DNA of 64,000 bases from Xanthomonas sp. XNM01 (lineage in GTDB: Bacteria > Pseudomonadota > Gammaproteobacteria > Xanthomonadales > Xanthomonadaceae): NCBI RefSeq assembly GCF_014851915.1, contig NZ_JACVAP010000002.1, positions 310,001-374,000 on the forward strand, read 5' to 3'. Made by a program: the position numbers and the translations under genes. The notes beneath the pieces are model-generated. The model saw only the letters and a list, made by a program, of their open reading frames with translations, was not told where the DNA came from and did no database searches. Each line of letters begins with the position of its first letter. The first letter of the stretch is position 1. Positions 1 to 6,491 of this stretch are shown here, piece after piece.

Positions 1-2
1 CC

Positions 3-377
3 TTCCGCGATGCGTCCAGTAGCTTCACCTGGACAATCCAACAGCTTGCAGATGGCAAGCCTCCTGACGCGATCGGACGGACCCCTTACAACGAGAACAT
101 CAGCGTTGGTGATCTCCGCGACCACCACACGCAGATCTCCGCACTTGCACCCGCGATGCCACAGCTGGGGCATGACGCAATTGAGGTTCAGCATGCGCTC
201 CGTGCCCTTCAGATCCTTGACGCGAATCTGGCGGGCTACGCGTACGGCGCCTGGGACGACGACTCGATCTACGTCGGTGAGACCTGGCCAGCCAGCCGAA
301 AGCTCATCGACGAAACGGGCGCCGCAATTCGTGAGGCGCTGGAGCGACTGGAGGCCGTCGCTGCATCGCGGGTCTAG
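3..377 (+). CDS. Hypothetical protein, 5' end outside window
   Basis: The frame is open from the window edge, so the start codon is missing; 124 residues are visible. An internal ATG at 156 exists, but upstream codons in the same frame read as ordinary protein, so I take it as a truncated longer gene. The C-terminal half is acidic and helical, ending in an Ala/Glu/Leu-rich stretch. No family recognised. It converges on the leftward DGR operon, with only 14 nt between the two stop codons, so it belongs to the phage genome or its left flank. Confidence 0.5.
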   Translation, partial: FRDASSSFTWTIQQLADGKPPDAIGRTPYNENISVGDLRDHHTQISALAPAMPQLGHDAIEVQHALRALQILDANLAGYAYGAWDDDSIYVGETWPASRKLIDETGAAIREALERLEAVAASRV

Positions 378-391
378 CGCAGGGCTCATCC

Positions 392-661
392 TCAATCCCC
401 CGTGCACTGGCTGACCGGCGCGAACACGCCGGCGGCGGTGGCGGCGGCCTGGTAGGTCATCACGTCGCAGCCGGCGATCTCGCGCGTGCCCGTGAGGTCG
501 ACGCTGGTGAGCAGCAGCGTGCTGGCGTGGATGCCGGGCGGCAGTGCGTGTGGGTCTTGGTCGTCCAAGATGTGGGCCAAGCCGAAGTGCCGGGCAATGG
601 CGACGCGGTGGAGCGTTTTGCCGCAGCCGCTGGGGCCGTGGACGATAATGGAGTTACGCAT
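392..661 (-). CDS. Mini P-loop ATPase-like protein, last gene of DGR operon
   Basis: An 89-residue protein with a clear Walker A motif, GPSGCGKT, at residues 9-16. A hydrophobic strand ending in Asp follows at about residues 47-55 and might act as Walker B. It is far shorter than a full AAA or kinase domain and seems to hold only the nucleotide-binding core. Its ATG overlaps the 3' end of the reverse transcriptase gene by 8 nt, so the two are probably translationally coupled. Small P-loop proteins of this type occur in phage genomes without known function. A role with the retroelement is possible but rests only on position. Confidence 0.7.
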   Translation of the reverse strand: MRNSIIVHGPSGCGKTLHRVAIARHFGLAHILDDQDPHALPPGIHASTLLLTSVDLTGTREIAGCDVMTYQAAATAAGVFAPVSQCTGD

Positions 662-2015
662 GGCGGCGGATCCTCAAGGTGATAGCGCGGCCGCGGCGGG
701 CGGCCGGGAAGCGGCGACGCACCAGCGCGGTGGTCAGCCAAGGGAAGCGGTGCCGCAGGGCGCGGCGCAGGCGGTATGCGCTGGCGTGCCGCAGGTGGCC
801 GCCGTAGCTGGCGACGCGGCACTGCACGTGCTCCAGCTGGGCCGGCGTGCAGCGGATGCGATCGCCGCGCACGTGCTGGCCTTCCCACTCGGCCAGCGCC
901 TGGCGGACATGTCCGACCACGCGGCGTCGCGCCAGCGTGTGCGTGGGGCGGATGACGTAGCCGAGGAAGTCGAGGCCGTCCGTCAGTTGCCGCAGGCGGA
1001 TGTCGGGTTTGAGGCGCAGCTGCAGGCGCTCGGCGAGGAACTGCTCGATGCGCGGCAGCCAGGCGGCCAGCACGTCGCGGTCGTGGTGGAACAGCACGAA
1101 GTCGTCCACGTAACGGACGTAGCGCCGCGCGCGCAGCGTGTGCTTGCAGAACTGGTCCAGCGCGTCCAGGTAGACGTTGGCGAAGAACTGCGAGGACAGG
1201 TTGCCGATGGGCAGCCCGCGGCCGGGCGGTGCATCGGCCAGGCGCTTGTGTGGCGGCACCATCGCCAGCTCCGCAGGCGTGGCGCGCAGCTGGAAGCCGG
1301 CGTGCAGCGGCGAGCGGCGCAGCAAGGCATGTGCGGTACGCTGGACCAGGTGCGGCACGTGCGCGCGCTCCAGCCGCTTGCGCAGCATGGCCCAGAGCGT
1401 GGGGCGGTGGATCTGGTTGAAGAAGTTGTGCACGTCCAGTTGCAGGTACCAGCCGCCGCCTTGGCCGCTGTGCACCTGCCGCGCGAAGGCTTGGGCGCGG
1501 CGCACGGCGGCGTGGCTGCCTTTGCCCTTGCGGTTGGCGTAGCTGTCGTGGATGAAGGTTGGTTCGTAGATGGCTTCGAGCTGCGGCACCAGCCAGTGGT
1601 GCACGACGCGGTCTGCGAAGTCGGGCGCGTGGATCTCGCGTGCCTTGGGTCGCGTGGCGATGAAGCACGTGGACGGGCGCGGTGCCCAGCTGCCGTCCTG
1701 CAGCTCCCGCTGCAGCTGCAGCAGGTTGCACATCCAGTCGGCGTCGAAACGCAGCTGATTGCGGCTGGGCACCTTCTGGCGCCGCGCCCGGCGCCATGCG
1801 TTGTAGAGCGACTGCAGCGAGGCATCGGCGGCCCCCTGAAACTCACCGGCGCGGCGAACGGCCAACGCGAACCCGTTGTTGTTGCGGTGGTTGTTGTTGA
1901 CGTTGCCGTTGTTGAAGTTGACGTTCCACGCGGACGCCGAAGACCAGGCGGCCGCCTCCCCGTACACTTGCGACCAGGCGGCGCAGCCCGGATGTGGGTA
2001 GCGCAGCGTCGTCAT
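654..2015 (-). CDS. DGR reverse transcriptase (TR-encoded N-terminus)
   Basis: Reverse transcriptase of a diversity-generating retroelement, which copies the TR RNA into adenine-mutagenised cDNA for transfer to the VRs. Read from the ATG at 2015 it is 453 residues. Motif A has Asp194 in YLQLDVHNFF, the GLPIGNLSSQ motif is at 267-276 and the catalytic YVDD is at 302-305, so all key residues are present. The ATG overlaps the avd stop as ATGA, which supports this start, although residues 21-57 are then encoded by the TR and are Asn-rich. The upstream ATG at 2123 lies inside avd and is less likely. A GTG at codon 82 would remove conserved RT sequence. An independently initiated shorter form cannot be excluded. 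Confidence 0.92.
   Translation of the reverse strand: MTTLRYPHPGCAAWSQVYGEAAAWSSASAWNVNFNNGNVNNNHRNNNGFALAVRRAGEFQGAADASLQSLYNAWRRARRQKVPSRNQLRFDADWMCNLLQLQRELQDGSWAPRPSTCFIATRPKAREIHAPDFADRVVHHWLVPQLEAIYEPTFIHDSYANRKGKGSHAAVRRAQAFARQVHSGQGGGWYLQLDVHNFFNQIHRPTLWAMLRKRLERAHVPHLVQRTAHALLRRSPLHAGFQLRATPAELAMVPPHKRLADAPPGRGLPIGNLSSQFFANVYLDALDQFCKHTLRARRYVRYVDDFVLFHHDRDVLAAWLPRIEQFLAERLQLRLKPDIRLRQLTDGLDFLGYVIRPTHTLARRRVVGHVRQALAEWEGQHVRGDRIRCTPAQLEHVQCRVASYGGHLRHASAYRLRRALRHRFPWLTTALVRRRFPAARRGRAITLRIRRHA
1845..1954 (-). repeat. DGR template repeat (TR)
   Basis: A 110-nt repeat whose non-adenine positions match the 3' ends of two upstream genes. Read on the minus strand, the core holds eleven AAC codons and one CAC (23 adenines) interspersed with fixed GTC, TTC, GGC and CGC codons. 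The conserved flanks contain no adenine. The 3' flank ends GCCGGT followed by G, where both VRs have C: the expected initiation-of-mutagenic-homing difference between template and target. The TR sits in frame inside the 5' end of the RT gene. Randomising both A positions of AAC gives NNC codons, which include 15 amino acids and no stop. Confidence 0.95.
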
Positions 2016-2452
2016 CGATTGGCCCCCGCAGAGGCGGCACGGGTACTCAGTTTCTGGCCACGCTGCGGCTCGCCACGCTGGGCGGCCGCATTCTGGGCGC
2101 TGGGGTGCAACTGGCGGTTCCAACCGCCGACCTGGGCGCCAAGCTCATCGAGCTGGCGGGCCAGGCGTTCAAACTGCCGAAAGCTGGCGAGGGCGCCCAC
2201 CAGCTTTGCCTGCTGCAGGCATTGCTTCAGCTCATCGACTTCCCACACCAGCTGGCCTACCCATTGCTCGCGGCGTGCCTTGTCACGCCACGCGCGGTTG
2301 GCGACGCGCATGAGCTTGCGGGCCTGCTCGCGCAGGTCCTTGCCGATCTCGTACCGGTGCGTGCGCGCGAAGCGCAGCGTGACGGTGTAAAGCTCGGCGG
2401 CAAGGCGTTCGGCTGCCTTGATGACGGGCGGTGGCTGGAATCGGGAAGTCAT
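2012..2452 (-). CDS. avd: Accessory variability determinant (Avd), four-helix bundle
   Basis: A 146-residue protein with the pattern of DGR Avd proteins of the S23/four-helix-bundle family: four amphipathic helices rich in Arg, Lys, Glu and Leu over about residues 10-115. Avd proteins form a basic oligomer that binds the RT and the TR RNA and are required for cDNA synthesis in the Bordetella phage model. The last 30 residues are Gln/Ala/Arg-rich and probably disordered. The gene starts 18 nt after the stop of the VR1 target and its TGA overlaps the ATG of the RT, so the order is target, avd, TR, RT. Confidence 0.88.
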   Translation of the reverse strand: MTSRFQPPPVIKAAERLAAELYTVTLRFARTHRYEIGKDLREQARKLMRVANRAWRDKARREQWVGQLVWEVDELKQCLQQAKLVGALASFRQFERLARQLDELGAQVGGWNRQLHPSAQNAAAQRGEPQRGQKLSTRAASAGANR

Positions 2453-2470
2453 GCGCTGGCCAATCTCAGA

Positions 2471-3034
2471 TCACTGACCGGCGCGGCGAACGGCCAACGC
2501 GAACCCGAGGCTGTAGCGGCGGAGGTCGTAGTTGACGTAGCCGTCGTAGAAGTAGACGAGCCACGCGGACGCCGAAGACCAGGCGGCCGGCGTGCTGGTC
2601 CAGTGCCAGCGCGGCTTCACGCGCGGGAAGAGCGCGGTGTCGATCGCCGGCTCGTGCCGGGTGTCGTCGACCAGGCCGACCAGCTCGGCGCGGGTGGGCA
2701 GGCGCCAGTCGTCGAAGCCGAGCAGACGCAGCTCCGCGCAGCGCTCTTCGCTGGCGGCGTGGTCCAGGCCGGTATCGCTGTCGGTCGGGTCGCCCAGGGA
2801 TTCCACGGCCCACATCAAGCCCGTGGTGTGGTCGATGACGGCCACGTGCGGCGTGGTGGTGTCGTCCGGCGACAGGTGGGTGCCGTCGGCGGCGATGCGG
2901 GTGCGCGGCCAGATGTCGCCCTGGCGCAGGTCGATGGTGCTGATGACGGTCAGCGGCTCGGGCGGCAGCGGCGGCTGTGCGCCGAGGAACGACACGCTCA
3001 GGTGCTTGGCGCGGATGTTGACGGTGAGGCTCAT
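2471..3034 (-). CDS. DGR variable protein 1 (DUF1566/C-type-lectin fold)
   Basis: A 187-residue protein. Residues from about 65 onward match the DUF1566 (Lcl C-terminal) pattern, with TGLMW, DWRLPTRAEL and a Trp-rich segment, a fold used as scaffold by many DGR targets. The last 38 residues or so are encoded by VR1, and the Asn positions of the template are replaced by Leu, Tyr, Asp, Arg and Ser. No signal peptide, membrane segment or tail-fibre domain is visible, so this appears to be a soluble stand-alone display protein. Its ATG overlaps the upstream stop (ATGA). It stops six bases after the repeat. Confidence 0.9.
   Translation of the reverse strand: MSLTVNIRAKHLSVSFLGAQPPLPPEPLTVISTIDLRQGDIWPRTRIAADGTHLSPDDTTTPHVAVIDHTTGLMWAVESLGDPTDSDTGLDHAASEERCAELRLLGFDDWRLPTRAELVGLVDDTRHEPAIDTALFPRVKPRWHWTSTPAAWSSASAWLVYFYDGYVNYDLRRYSLGFALAVRRAGQ
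2477..2589 (-). repeat. DGR variable repeat VR1
   Basis: Aligned with the TR, the GC-rich flanks are identical. About 15 substitutions occur in the core, all opposite TR adenines. VR1 is three bases longer than TR: one extra codon lies in the run of AAC/CAC/CGC codons. The exact inserted triplet is ambiguous, and no frameshift results. Confidence 0.93.
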
Positions 3035-3225
3035 GCGGGTGTGTCTCCCTTCGGAAGTGCCGGTGTGCGGGCGGCGTTGTGGATGCGGATCCGCTCGAGC
3101 AGATCGCGCGGGCAGTGGTGGTCGGGCAGGTCGTGCAGGGCGCGCTCGGCTTCCAGCAGCAGGGCTTCTGCGCGTCGGAGCCGCCGGGCGGTGGTGCGCG
3201 CCTGGCGGGTGGTCGGGTGGCTCAT
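3031..3225 (-). CDS. Small hypothetical phage protein (64 aa)
   Basis: A basic 64-residue protein with an Arg-rich N-terminal helix, an Ala/Leu/Glu helix and an HHC...R segment near residue 38. The start at 3225 overlaps the stop of the upstream gene (ATGA), and its own stop overlaps the ATG of the first DGR target. Upstream in-frame ATGs lie inside the neighbouring gene. No family recognised. Confidence 0.65.
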   Translation of the reverse strand: MSHPTTRQARTTARRLRRAEALLLEAERALHDLPDHHCPRDLLERIRIHNAARTPALPKGDTPA

Positions 3226-3449
3226 TTCCGTGCGGTGCTGGCCTTGCGCGCGGCCTGAGTGCGTGCGCCCGTCTCGGTGGACTGCTGGCGCATCGACTTG
3301 ATGACCGGTTCCACGCGCTCGCCCATGGCGAAGCGCTGGATCTTGTTGCCGCGCTTGCGCTCCCATTCGGCGACGTCCGCGGCGATCCGTTCGCGCTCGG
3401 CGTCCTTCGAGCGGATGGTGTTGAGGTTGTTGGACAGCACGGCGGTCAC
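3222..3449 (-). CDS. Small hypothetical phage protein (75 aa)
   Basis: A 75-residue charged protein with one long predicted helix (residues 15-60) and a Lys/Arg/Ala-rich C-terminus. It overlaps both neighbours by four bases at ATGA junctions, which supports the frame. No recognised domain. Confidence 0.68.
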   Translation of the reverse strand: MTAVLSNNLNTIRSKDAERERIAADVAEWERKRGNKIQRFAMGERVEPVIKSMRQQSTETGARTQAARKASTARK

Positions 3450-3736
3450 GCGGCACCTGCCTTTGCCTGGTCGGCCGCGCGCAGGCGCTCGGCCTCGGCG
3501 ACGCCGCGGGCGTTGAGGGTGACGGCGCTGGGGAACGTCGGCGAGTCGAACTCGGCCAGCGCGGCTTCGCGCAGCCAGTTCACTGCGCGCCTGGTGAAGG
3601 TTTCGACCTGCACCGGGGCGCTGGTGCGCACCTGGGCGGGCAGGCCGGCGAAGCCACCGCGCGTGCGGCGCAGGGTGTGGCCCTGGGAGGCGTGGGCGGC
3701 GAGCAGTGCGCGCCGGACGACGGGTTGCAGGTGCAT
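3446..3736 (-). CDS. Small hypothetical phage protein (96 aa)
   Basis: Read from the ATG at 3736 it has 96 residues. The N-terminus is basic and the middle holds the segment RRAVNWLREAALAEF. The end has the pattern SAVTLNARGVAEAERLR, which looks like a short winged-helix-like ending. The longer upstream reading frame would overlap another good gene and is Arg/Pro-rich shadow sequence, so I use 3736. It lies 10 nt after the preceding gene and its stop overlaps the next ATG. DNA binding is possible but unproven. Confidence 0.65.
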   Translation of the reverse strand: MHLQPVVRRALLAAHASQGHTLRRTRGGFAGLPAQVRTSAPVQVETFTRRAVNWLREAALAEFDSPTFPSAVTLNARGVAEAERLRAADQAKAGAA

Positions 3737-3746
3737 GGGTAGCCTC

Positions 3747-4043
3747 TCAGGCAGCAGCCACGAGCAGCGCAGCGGCCAGCCGCTCGCGTGCACGGGGAAG
3801 GTGGGACAGCGGGATGTGATGCGTGCGGGCCGGGTCGGTCCAGCGGCTCTCAGCCATGGCGCGGCTGAGCGTGGGCACGGTGGCGCACTGGCAGCGGCAG
3901 CACTCGATGTGCCAGCTGGTGGGCATGTGCACGCCCACGCGCGCGCCAGCCGGTGAGCCGTGGGTGGCCACCAGGTGCGGGCGGTGGCCGTCGTGGCCGC
4001 AGCCGGGGACCGATGCGGGCAGAGCAGTGGCGATCTGGCGCAT
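3747..4043 (-). CDS. Small Cys/His-rich phage protein
   Basis: A 98-residue protein from the ATG at 4043. The middle is rich in Cys and His: GCGHDGH near residues 14-20 and HIECCRCQC near residues 44-52, spaced as in a zinc-binding ribbon. The rest is helical and basic. Metal binding is inferred from residue pattern only. It begins one base after the stop of its upstream neighbour. Confidence 0.62.
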   Translation of the reverse strand: MRQIATALPASVPGCGHDGHRPHLVATHGSPAGARVGVHMPTSWHIECCRCQCATVPTLSRAMAESRWTDPARTHHIPLSHLPRARERLAAALLVAAA

Positions 4044-4044
4044 G

Positions 4045-4284
4045 TCAGGCCCCCGGATGGATGTCGGCGTTGCCGCGGAGAATTCCGTCGGCGGGCGCGG
4101 CATCGACGCCCGCGGCCTGGGCGGCGCGCAGGTCCTCCAGCTCTGCGCTGCAGGCGGCACGGGTCTGTGCCCAGCGGGCTGCGTCGGCCGGGTCGCCGGC
4201 CTGGTCTGCGGCGCGCTGCATGCGCCAGGCGTGTGCGTGCGCGGCGAATGCGGCGGCAGCGCGGCGTTCGATGGTCACGTTCAT
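4045..4284 (-). CDS. Small hypothetical phage protein (79 aa)
   Basis: An Ala-rich 79-residue protein, mostly helical (residues 5-65), with two Trp residues. Its ATG overlaps the TGA of the upstream membrane-protein gene. No recognised domain. Confidence 0.65.
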   Translation of the reverse strand: MNVTIERRAAAAFAAHAHAWRMQRAADQAGDPADAARWAQTRAACSAELEDLRAAQAAGVDAAPADGILRGNADIHPGA

Positions 4285-4448
4285 GCGAAGAAGCTCCGGG
4301 GCAGGGAGGGCAGGACAACGGCGAGGGTCATGCCCACGCCGATGAGGGCGCCGAGACCGACGAGCAGCAGGGCGTCGAGCAGCGCGGCACGGACGACGCG
4401 ACGGGCAGCCGCTTCCGAGGTGATCGCCTGGTCGGTGTCGTTACGCAT
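4281..4448 (-). CDS. Small single-pass membrane protein (55 aa)
   Basis: I translated this short frame by hand. It begins MRNDTDQAITSEAAARR and has one hydrophobic segment at about residues 23-49 (ALLDALLLVGLGALIGVG and onward), then a short tail ending RSFFA. The ATG overlaps the end of the upstream gene by 8 nt and its TGA overlaps the next ATG, so it fits the coupled operon exactly. A single-pass inner-membrane protein is likely. Function unknown. Confidence 0.68.
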   Translation of the reverse strand: MRNDTDQAITSEAAARRVVRAALLDALLLVGLGALIGVGMTLAVVLPSLPRSFFA

Positions 4449-4719
4449 GCGTGGCGTCCTCGGTGGTGCGCACGCCGTGGTGGTCGAGCCACACGACGGC
4501 GCGGCGCAGCTGAGTGCTGTGCATCGGGTAGGCCTGGCCGCCGATCACCAGCTGGCGGCCACGGCGGCGGGCGGGTGCGCGGCGTGGGGCCACGCTCAGT
4601 TCCAGCGGCGATTGCGTGTAGGGCGAGGCGTACAGGCCGGCCCACACGTGTGCGCCGAGCAGCTGCAGGCAGAGCACCTGGCCGCGGATGCCGGTGGGAA
4701 TGTTGATGAGGCGGCTCAT
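4441..4719 (-). CDS. Small hypothetical phage protein (92 aa)
   Basis: A 92-residue protein from the ATG at 4719, which overlaps the stop of the ASCH-like gene. The C-terminal half reads QLVIGGQAYPMHSTQLRRAVVWLDHHGV, a compact alpha/beta pattern; the middle is Pro/Arg-rich. No family recognised. Confidence 0.68.
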   Translation of the reverse strand: MSRLINIPTGIRGQVLCLQLLGAHVWAGLYASPYTQSPLELSVAPRRAPARRRGRQLVIGGQAYPMHSTQLRRAVVWLDHHGVRTTEDATHA

Positions 4720-5375
4720 GCGCGCTGCCCCTGGAACTCGATCACCCACACCCACGGGTTGCTGTCCCAGTCGCCGCCGGTGCTGTCCCATAGCGCACTG
4801 AAGGCGATCCGCTCATCGCCTGCATCCAGGTCGCGGATCTGCGTGTCCTGCTCGCCTGCCCACTCCATCGCACCCTCGGCAAGGGCATCGGCTGGGCTGA
4901 TCGCCTGCAGCCGCTCGACTCGCACGTTGGTGATCTCCAGCACGAGGCGGCAGGCCCAGCGCGGCATGTGGATGCTGGGGCGCCAGCGGCCCGGGTCGCA
5001 GCGGTCAAAGCCTTCGCGGTAGTAGGCGATCTGCTTGCCGTCCTCGGACACAGTGGTGGGCAGGCCGCCCCACGGGCCCCAGCGCTCGCCGTCGGTACGG
5101 CGCTGACCGTACGCGGGGAAGATGGCGTGCGTCTCCCGCACCCACAGCCGGTCGCCGGGCTGGCCGTAGGGGCAGCGGAATCCGATGGTCAATTCATCGT
5201 GGCCGGCAATGCGGAACTCGCCGGCGTTCTGGAACGGCGCCGCGTGGCTGAAATTCTGGTTGGCGCCCGCACGCCATGGGATGCGTTTCACCGCCCGCCG
5301 CGTCTGCGTCTTCTGGCCGGACAGGATCGCGCGCACCATGGCGCCGTTGAACAGGATCGGTCGCTCGCGATTCAT
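4716..5375 (-). CDS. ASCH/PUA-like phage protein
   Basis: A 219-residue protein resembling a family widespread in phage early regions, with the pattern RPILFNGAMVRAILSGQKTQTRR near the N-terminus, GDRLWVRET near residue 75, MPRWACRLVLEI near residue 135 and NPWVWVIEF at the end. This order matches ASCH-type beta-barrel proteins, related to PUA domains and thought to bind RNA or modified nucleotides. The molecular role of the phage version is not established. ATGA overlaps join it to both neighbours. Confidence 0.72.
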   Translation of the reverse strand: MNRERPILFNGAMVRAILSGQKTQTRRAVKRIPWRAGANQNFSHAAPFQNAGEFRIAGHDELTIGFRCPYGQPGDRLWVRETHAIFPAYGQRRTDGERWGPWGGLPTTVSEDGKQIAYYREGFDRCDPGRWRPSIHMPRWACRLVLEITNVRVERLQAISPADALAEGAMEWAGEQDTQIRDLDAGDERIAFSALWDSTGGDWDSNPWVWVIEFQGQRA

Positions 5376-5599
5376 GCCGCACCGCCCGTGCGCACCTGGC
5401 GCATCCGTTGCAGGCTGCTGTTGGCCAGCGCCACCGCGGCGGCGGACGAGCGGCCGGCCTGCATTTCGTGCAGCAGCACGTTGAGGGCGTTGCGGCGCGC
5501 GGCGGGGCTGGCGTGGTCGCGCTGAGCGCGGGTGCGCACGGCCGCCATGCCGGCGCGGAAGCGCGGCACGTCGGCAGGCAGGTGGATGACGGTGGCCAT
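5372..5599 (-). CDS. Small hypothetical phage protein (75 aa)
   Basis: A 75-residue helical, Ala/Arg-rich protein starting at 5599, with an ATGA junction to the upstream gene. The C-terminal segment ANSSLQRMRQVRTGG is basic. Function unknown. Confidence 0.65.
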   Translation of the reverse strand: MATVIHLPADVPRFRAGMAAVRTRAQRDHASPAARRNALNVLLHEMQAGRSSAAAVALANSSLQRMRQVRTGGAA

Positions 5600-5820
5600 C
5601 AGCGCGCCTCCTCGGCGAGGGCCGCCGCGCTGGCTTCGGCCACTTCGCTGCAGCGCTTCAGGCGCAGGGCCCGGCGTTTGCGGGAGCGGCCGTTCTCGCC
5701 GCTGCTGCGGGCGCGCAGGGCTTCCGCGTTGGCGTGGTCGTTGACCGCGCACGCACGCATGCAGCGCGTCGCGGCATGCGGCAGCTGATCGTTCGGCTTG
5801 CTGGTCATGGTCGGCTCCAT
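5599..5820 (-). CDS. Small hypothetical phage protein (73 aa)
   Basis: A 73-residue protein from the ATG at 5820 (a second in-frame ATG at 5808 would give 69 residues). It has a central basic stretch SRKRRALRLKR and a C-terminal Ala/Glu helix. It begins 14 nt after the VR2 target stop. No domain recognised. Confidence 0.6.
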   Translation of the reverse strand: MEPTMTSKPNDQLPHAATRCMRACAVNDHANAEALRARSSGENGRSRKRRALRLKRCSEVAEASAAALAEEAR

Positions 5821-5834
5821 GGCAAAGGGGCCAA

Positions 5835-6248
5835 CTACTGACCGGCGCGGCGAACGGCCAACGCGAACCCGTCGCTGAAGCGGGGGCTGAGGCCGACGCC
5901 GCCGTAGCTGAAGCCGACGAGCCACGCGGACGCCGAAGACCAGGCGGCGAGGTCGCTCGACCAGAACCACGACGCCGGGAAACCCGGGAAGGCGTCGGTG
6001 TCGATGGCAGGGTCGTGCCGCGTCAGGTCCACCAGGCTGAGCAGCTGCTGGCGGGTGGGGAGCGCCCAGTCGGTGTGGCCGGCGTGGTCCAGCGCGGCGC
6101 AGGCGTCCAGCGCCTCCTGGTGCGTGTGGCGCTTGCCGCCCACCGGCGCGGGCGTCCACTCCAGGCCGGTGCTGCTGTCGATGACGGTCAGCACGGCGCC
6201 AGCGGCGTCGTGGGTGTGGGTGAAGCGGGGCTGCTGCTGGTTCGACAT
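5835..6248 (-). CDS. DGR variable protein 2 (DUF1566/C-type-lectin fold)
   Basis: A 137-residue protein, first gene of the leftward operon, with an AGGAGA ribosome-binding site upstream. It is almost only a DUF1566 domain: TGLEW, DWALPTRQQLLSLVDLTRH and a Trp-rich FWSSDLAAWSSASAW segment. Residues 101-136 are encoded by VR2, where template Asn residues have become Leu, Gly, Ser, Tyr, Phe and Asp, and the template His has become Pro. It is a paralogue of variable protein 1 with a shorter N-terminus. No secretion or tail-attachment signal is visible. Confidence 0.9.
   Translation of the reverse strand: MSNQQQPRFTHTHDAAGAVLTVIDSSTGLEWTPAPVGGKRHTHQEALDACAALDHAGHTDWALPTRQQLLSLVDLTRHDPAIDTDAFPGFPASWFWSSDLAAWSSASAWLVGFSYGGVGLSPRFSDGFALAVRRAGQ
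5841..5948 (-). repeat. DGR variable repeat VR2
   Basis: Ungapped alignment to the TR over 108 nt. I count 18 substitutions, all at the 23 adenines of the TR core; every G, C and T of the template is kept. The boundary base after GCCGGT is C, against G in the TR. Confidence 0.94.
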
Positions 6249-6378
6249 GGCGCTCTCCTGGTGGAAGGAGGGCGCCGGCGGGTCACGTGGCCAGGGGAGG
6301 GGCCGTCAACCGGTCAGGGGAGGGACCGGCGGCGACCCGCCGGTCGCCCGCCAACCGGGGGAAGCGGCTGGCGGAGCC

Positions 6379-6419
6379 AATCTACGGGACTCCGTTACTG
6401 CGTGTCAACGGGGTTCCGT
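6379..6419 (-). promoter_or_regulatory. Leftward DGR-operon promoter with two repressor operators
   Basis: On the minus strand a perfect TTGACA (6408-6403) is followed after 18 nt by TAGATT (6384-6379). Two palindromes of the form ACGG-N4-CCGT overlap these boxes: 6408-6419 at the -35 and 6384-6395 just before the -10. The layout matches the cro-side promoter at 8194-8234 almost base for base in geometry. The leader to the first gene would be about 124 nt. Control by the prophage repressor is an inference from the shared operator. Confidence 0.75.
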
Positions 6420-6491
6420 AATTCTCTGCCGGCGAGGCGGGCGGCTTCCCGGCAAGGCTATGCTTGCCCTGGCCGACAACGGGGGTGTGGG

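Noticed and set aside
1871-1926. GTT-rich run as a simple microsatellite or CRISPR-like repeat
   Set aside because: It is the AAC-codon core of the DGR template. Matching flanks in two target genes explain it fully, and there are no spacers.
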